Of a stretch of 53,119 nt of DNA, positions 53,097-53,119 are shown one piece after another. Made by a program: the position numbers and the translations under genes. The notes beneath the pieces are model-generated. The model was not told where the DNA came from, made no database searches, and saw only the letters and a list, made by a program, of their open reading frames with translations. Source of the DNA: Ruminococcus sp. (lineage in GTDB: Bacteria; Bacillota; Clostridia; Oscillospirales; Acutalibacteraceae). The DNA is taken from NCBI GenBank assembly GCA_017458105.1, contig JAFTGC010000017.1, positions 1-53,119 of the forward strand, read 5' to 3'. Each line of letters starts with the position of its first letter. Positions within the stretch are counted from its first letter, which is position 1.

Positions 53097-53119
53097 GAAT
53101 ACTGTAACACAAAAGATGA
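53095..53119 (+). CDS. Start of a transposase-like gene (cut by the window edge)
   Basis: Eight residues (MNTVTQKM) of a plus-strand gene with AAAGGAG 11 bases upstream of ATG. The rest is outside the window. The identification as transposase rests on the flanking inverted repeat and on remembered similarity of these residues to rve-type transposases. Confidence 0.45.

Larger units (their letters stand above)
52981..53119 (+). mobile_element. Left end of a probable insertion sequence (continues beyond window)
   Basis: From about 52981 (TGTAGG...) the sequence leads to a short ORF with the start of a transposase-like protein. The exact end is not fixed because the other end is outside. TG at the boundary and the N-terminal residues MNTVTQKM resemble IS3/IS481-type rve transposases of Ruminococcus as remembered. 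The low confidence reflects that only 8 residues are visible. Confidence 0.4.

Overview
The window reads as chromosomal DNA of an anaerobic, spore-forming, Gram-positive member of the Clostridia, most likely a Ruminococcus-type Oscillospiraceae. The evidence is a single-chain pyruvate:ferredoxin oxidoreductase, a SpoVAE protein, the Firmicutes order rimP-nusA-ylxR-ylxQ-infB-rbfA, AAGGAGG-type ribosome binding sites, and large secreted repeat proteins (BspA-type LRR, Fn3 and bacterial Ig-like repeats). A secreted protein with two X25-like modules and a CBM26-like stretch suggests contact with starch, as in Ruminococcus bromii. The genus is inferred by eye and from memory of families; nothing was searched. 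Most genes are on the minus strand, most are housekeeping, and no tRNA, rRNA, prophage or CRISPR array was seen.

Layout. 1-4.4 kb: a secreted LRR protein converges on mgtE, whose long leader holds a short ORF and a possible pseudoknot. 4.4-12.3 kb: PFOR, a CBS/CorC-domain protein, a small P-loop protein, pgi and a D,D-carboxypeptidase. 12.3-13.2 kb: a 56-residue gene, then a plus-strand pair (HTH protein plus small membrane protein) that looks leaderless. 13.2-17.2 kb: a division cluster ftsE-ftsX-M23 hydrolase followed by what looks like only the N-terminal part of an S41 protease. 17.3-19.9 kb: a CdaR/PucR-type regulator and a solitary sugar-ABC ATPase. 20-22.9 kb: rsuA-like pseudouridine synthase, DUF4830 protein, FlK-like thioesterase and ychF. 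23-26.5 kb: a C39-like/Fn3 exoprotein. 26.7-32.8 kb: lepA and a two-gene 2-hydroxyacyl-CoA dehydratase activase system. 33.1-40.4 kb: the translation/transcription operon rimP-nusA-ylxR-ylxQ-infB-rbfA-nrnA-truB. 40.4-45.9 kb: spoVAE, divergent from a four-gene Gld-like ABC exporter operon. 46-48.2 kb: the starch-binding-like surface protein. 48.5-52.9 kb: ribF, a Nudix hydrolase, an M14 carboxypeptidase and asnB. The right edge enters an apparent insertion sequence whose transposase start codon lies in an inverted repeat.

How the genes work together. The rimP-truB operon couples ribosome maturation, initiation and RNA turnover. The ftsEX cluster links a membrane-energised switch to a cell-wall hydrolase. 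PFOR, the dehydratase activase and pgi belong to fermentative metabolism. The least explained material is regulatory or small: the mgtE leader, the leaderless HTH/membrane pair, the 56-residue gene whose downstream hairpin covers the next ribosome binding site, the truncated S41-like protein, and the transposase leader.
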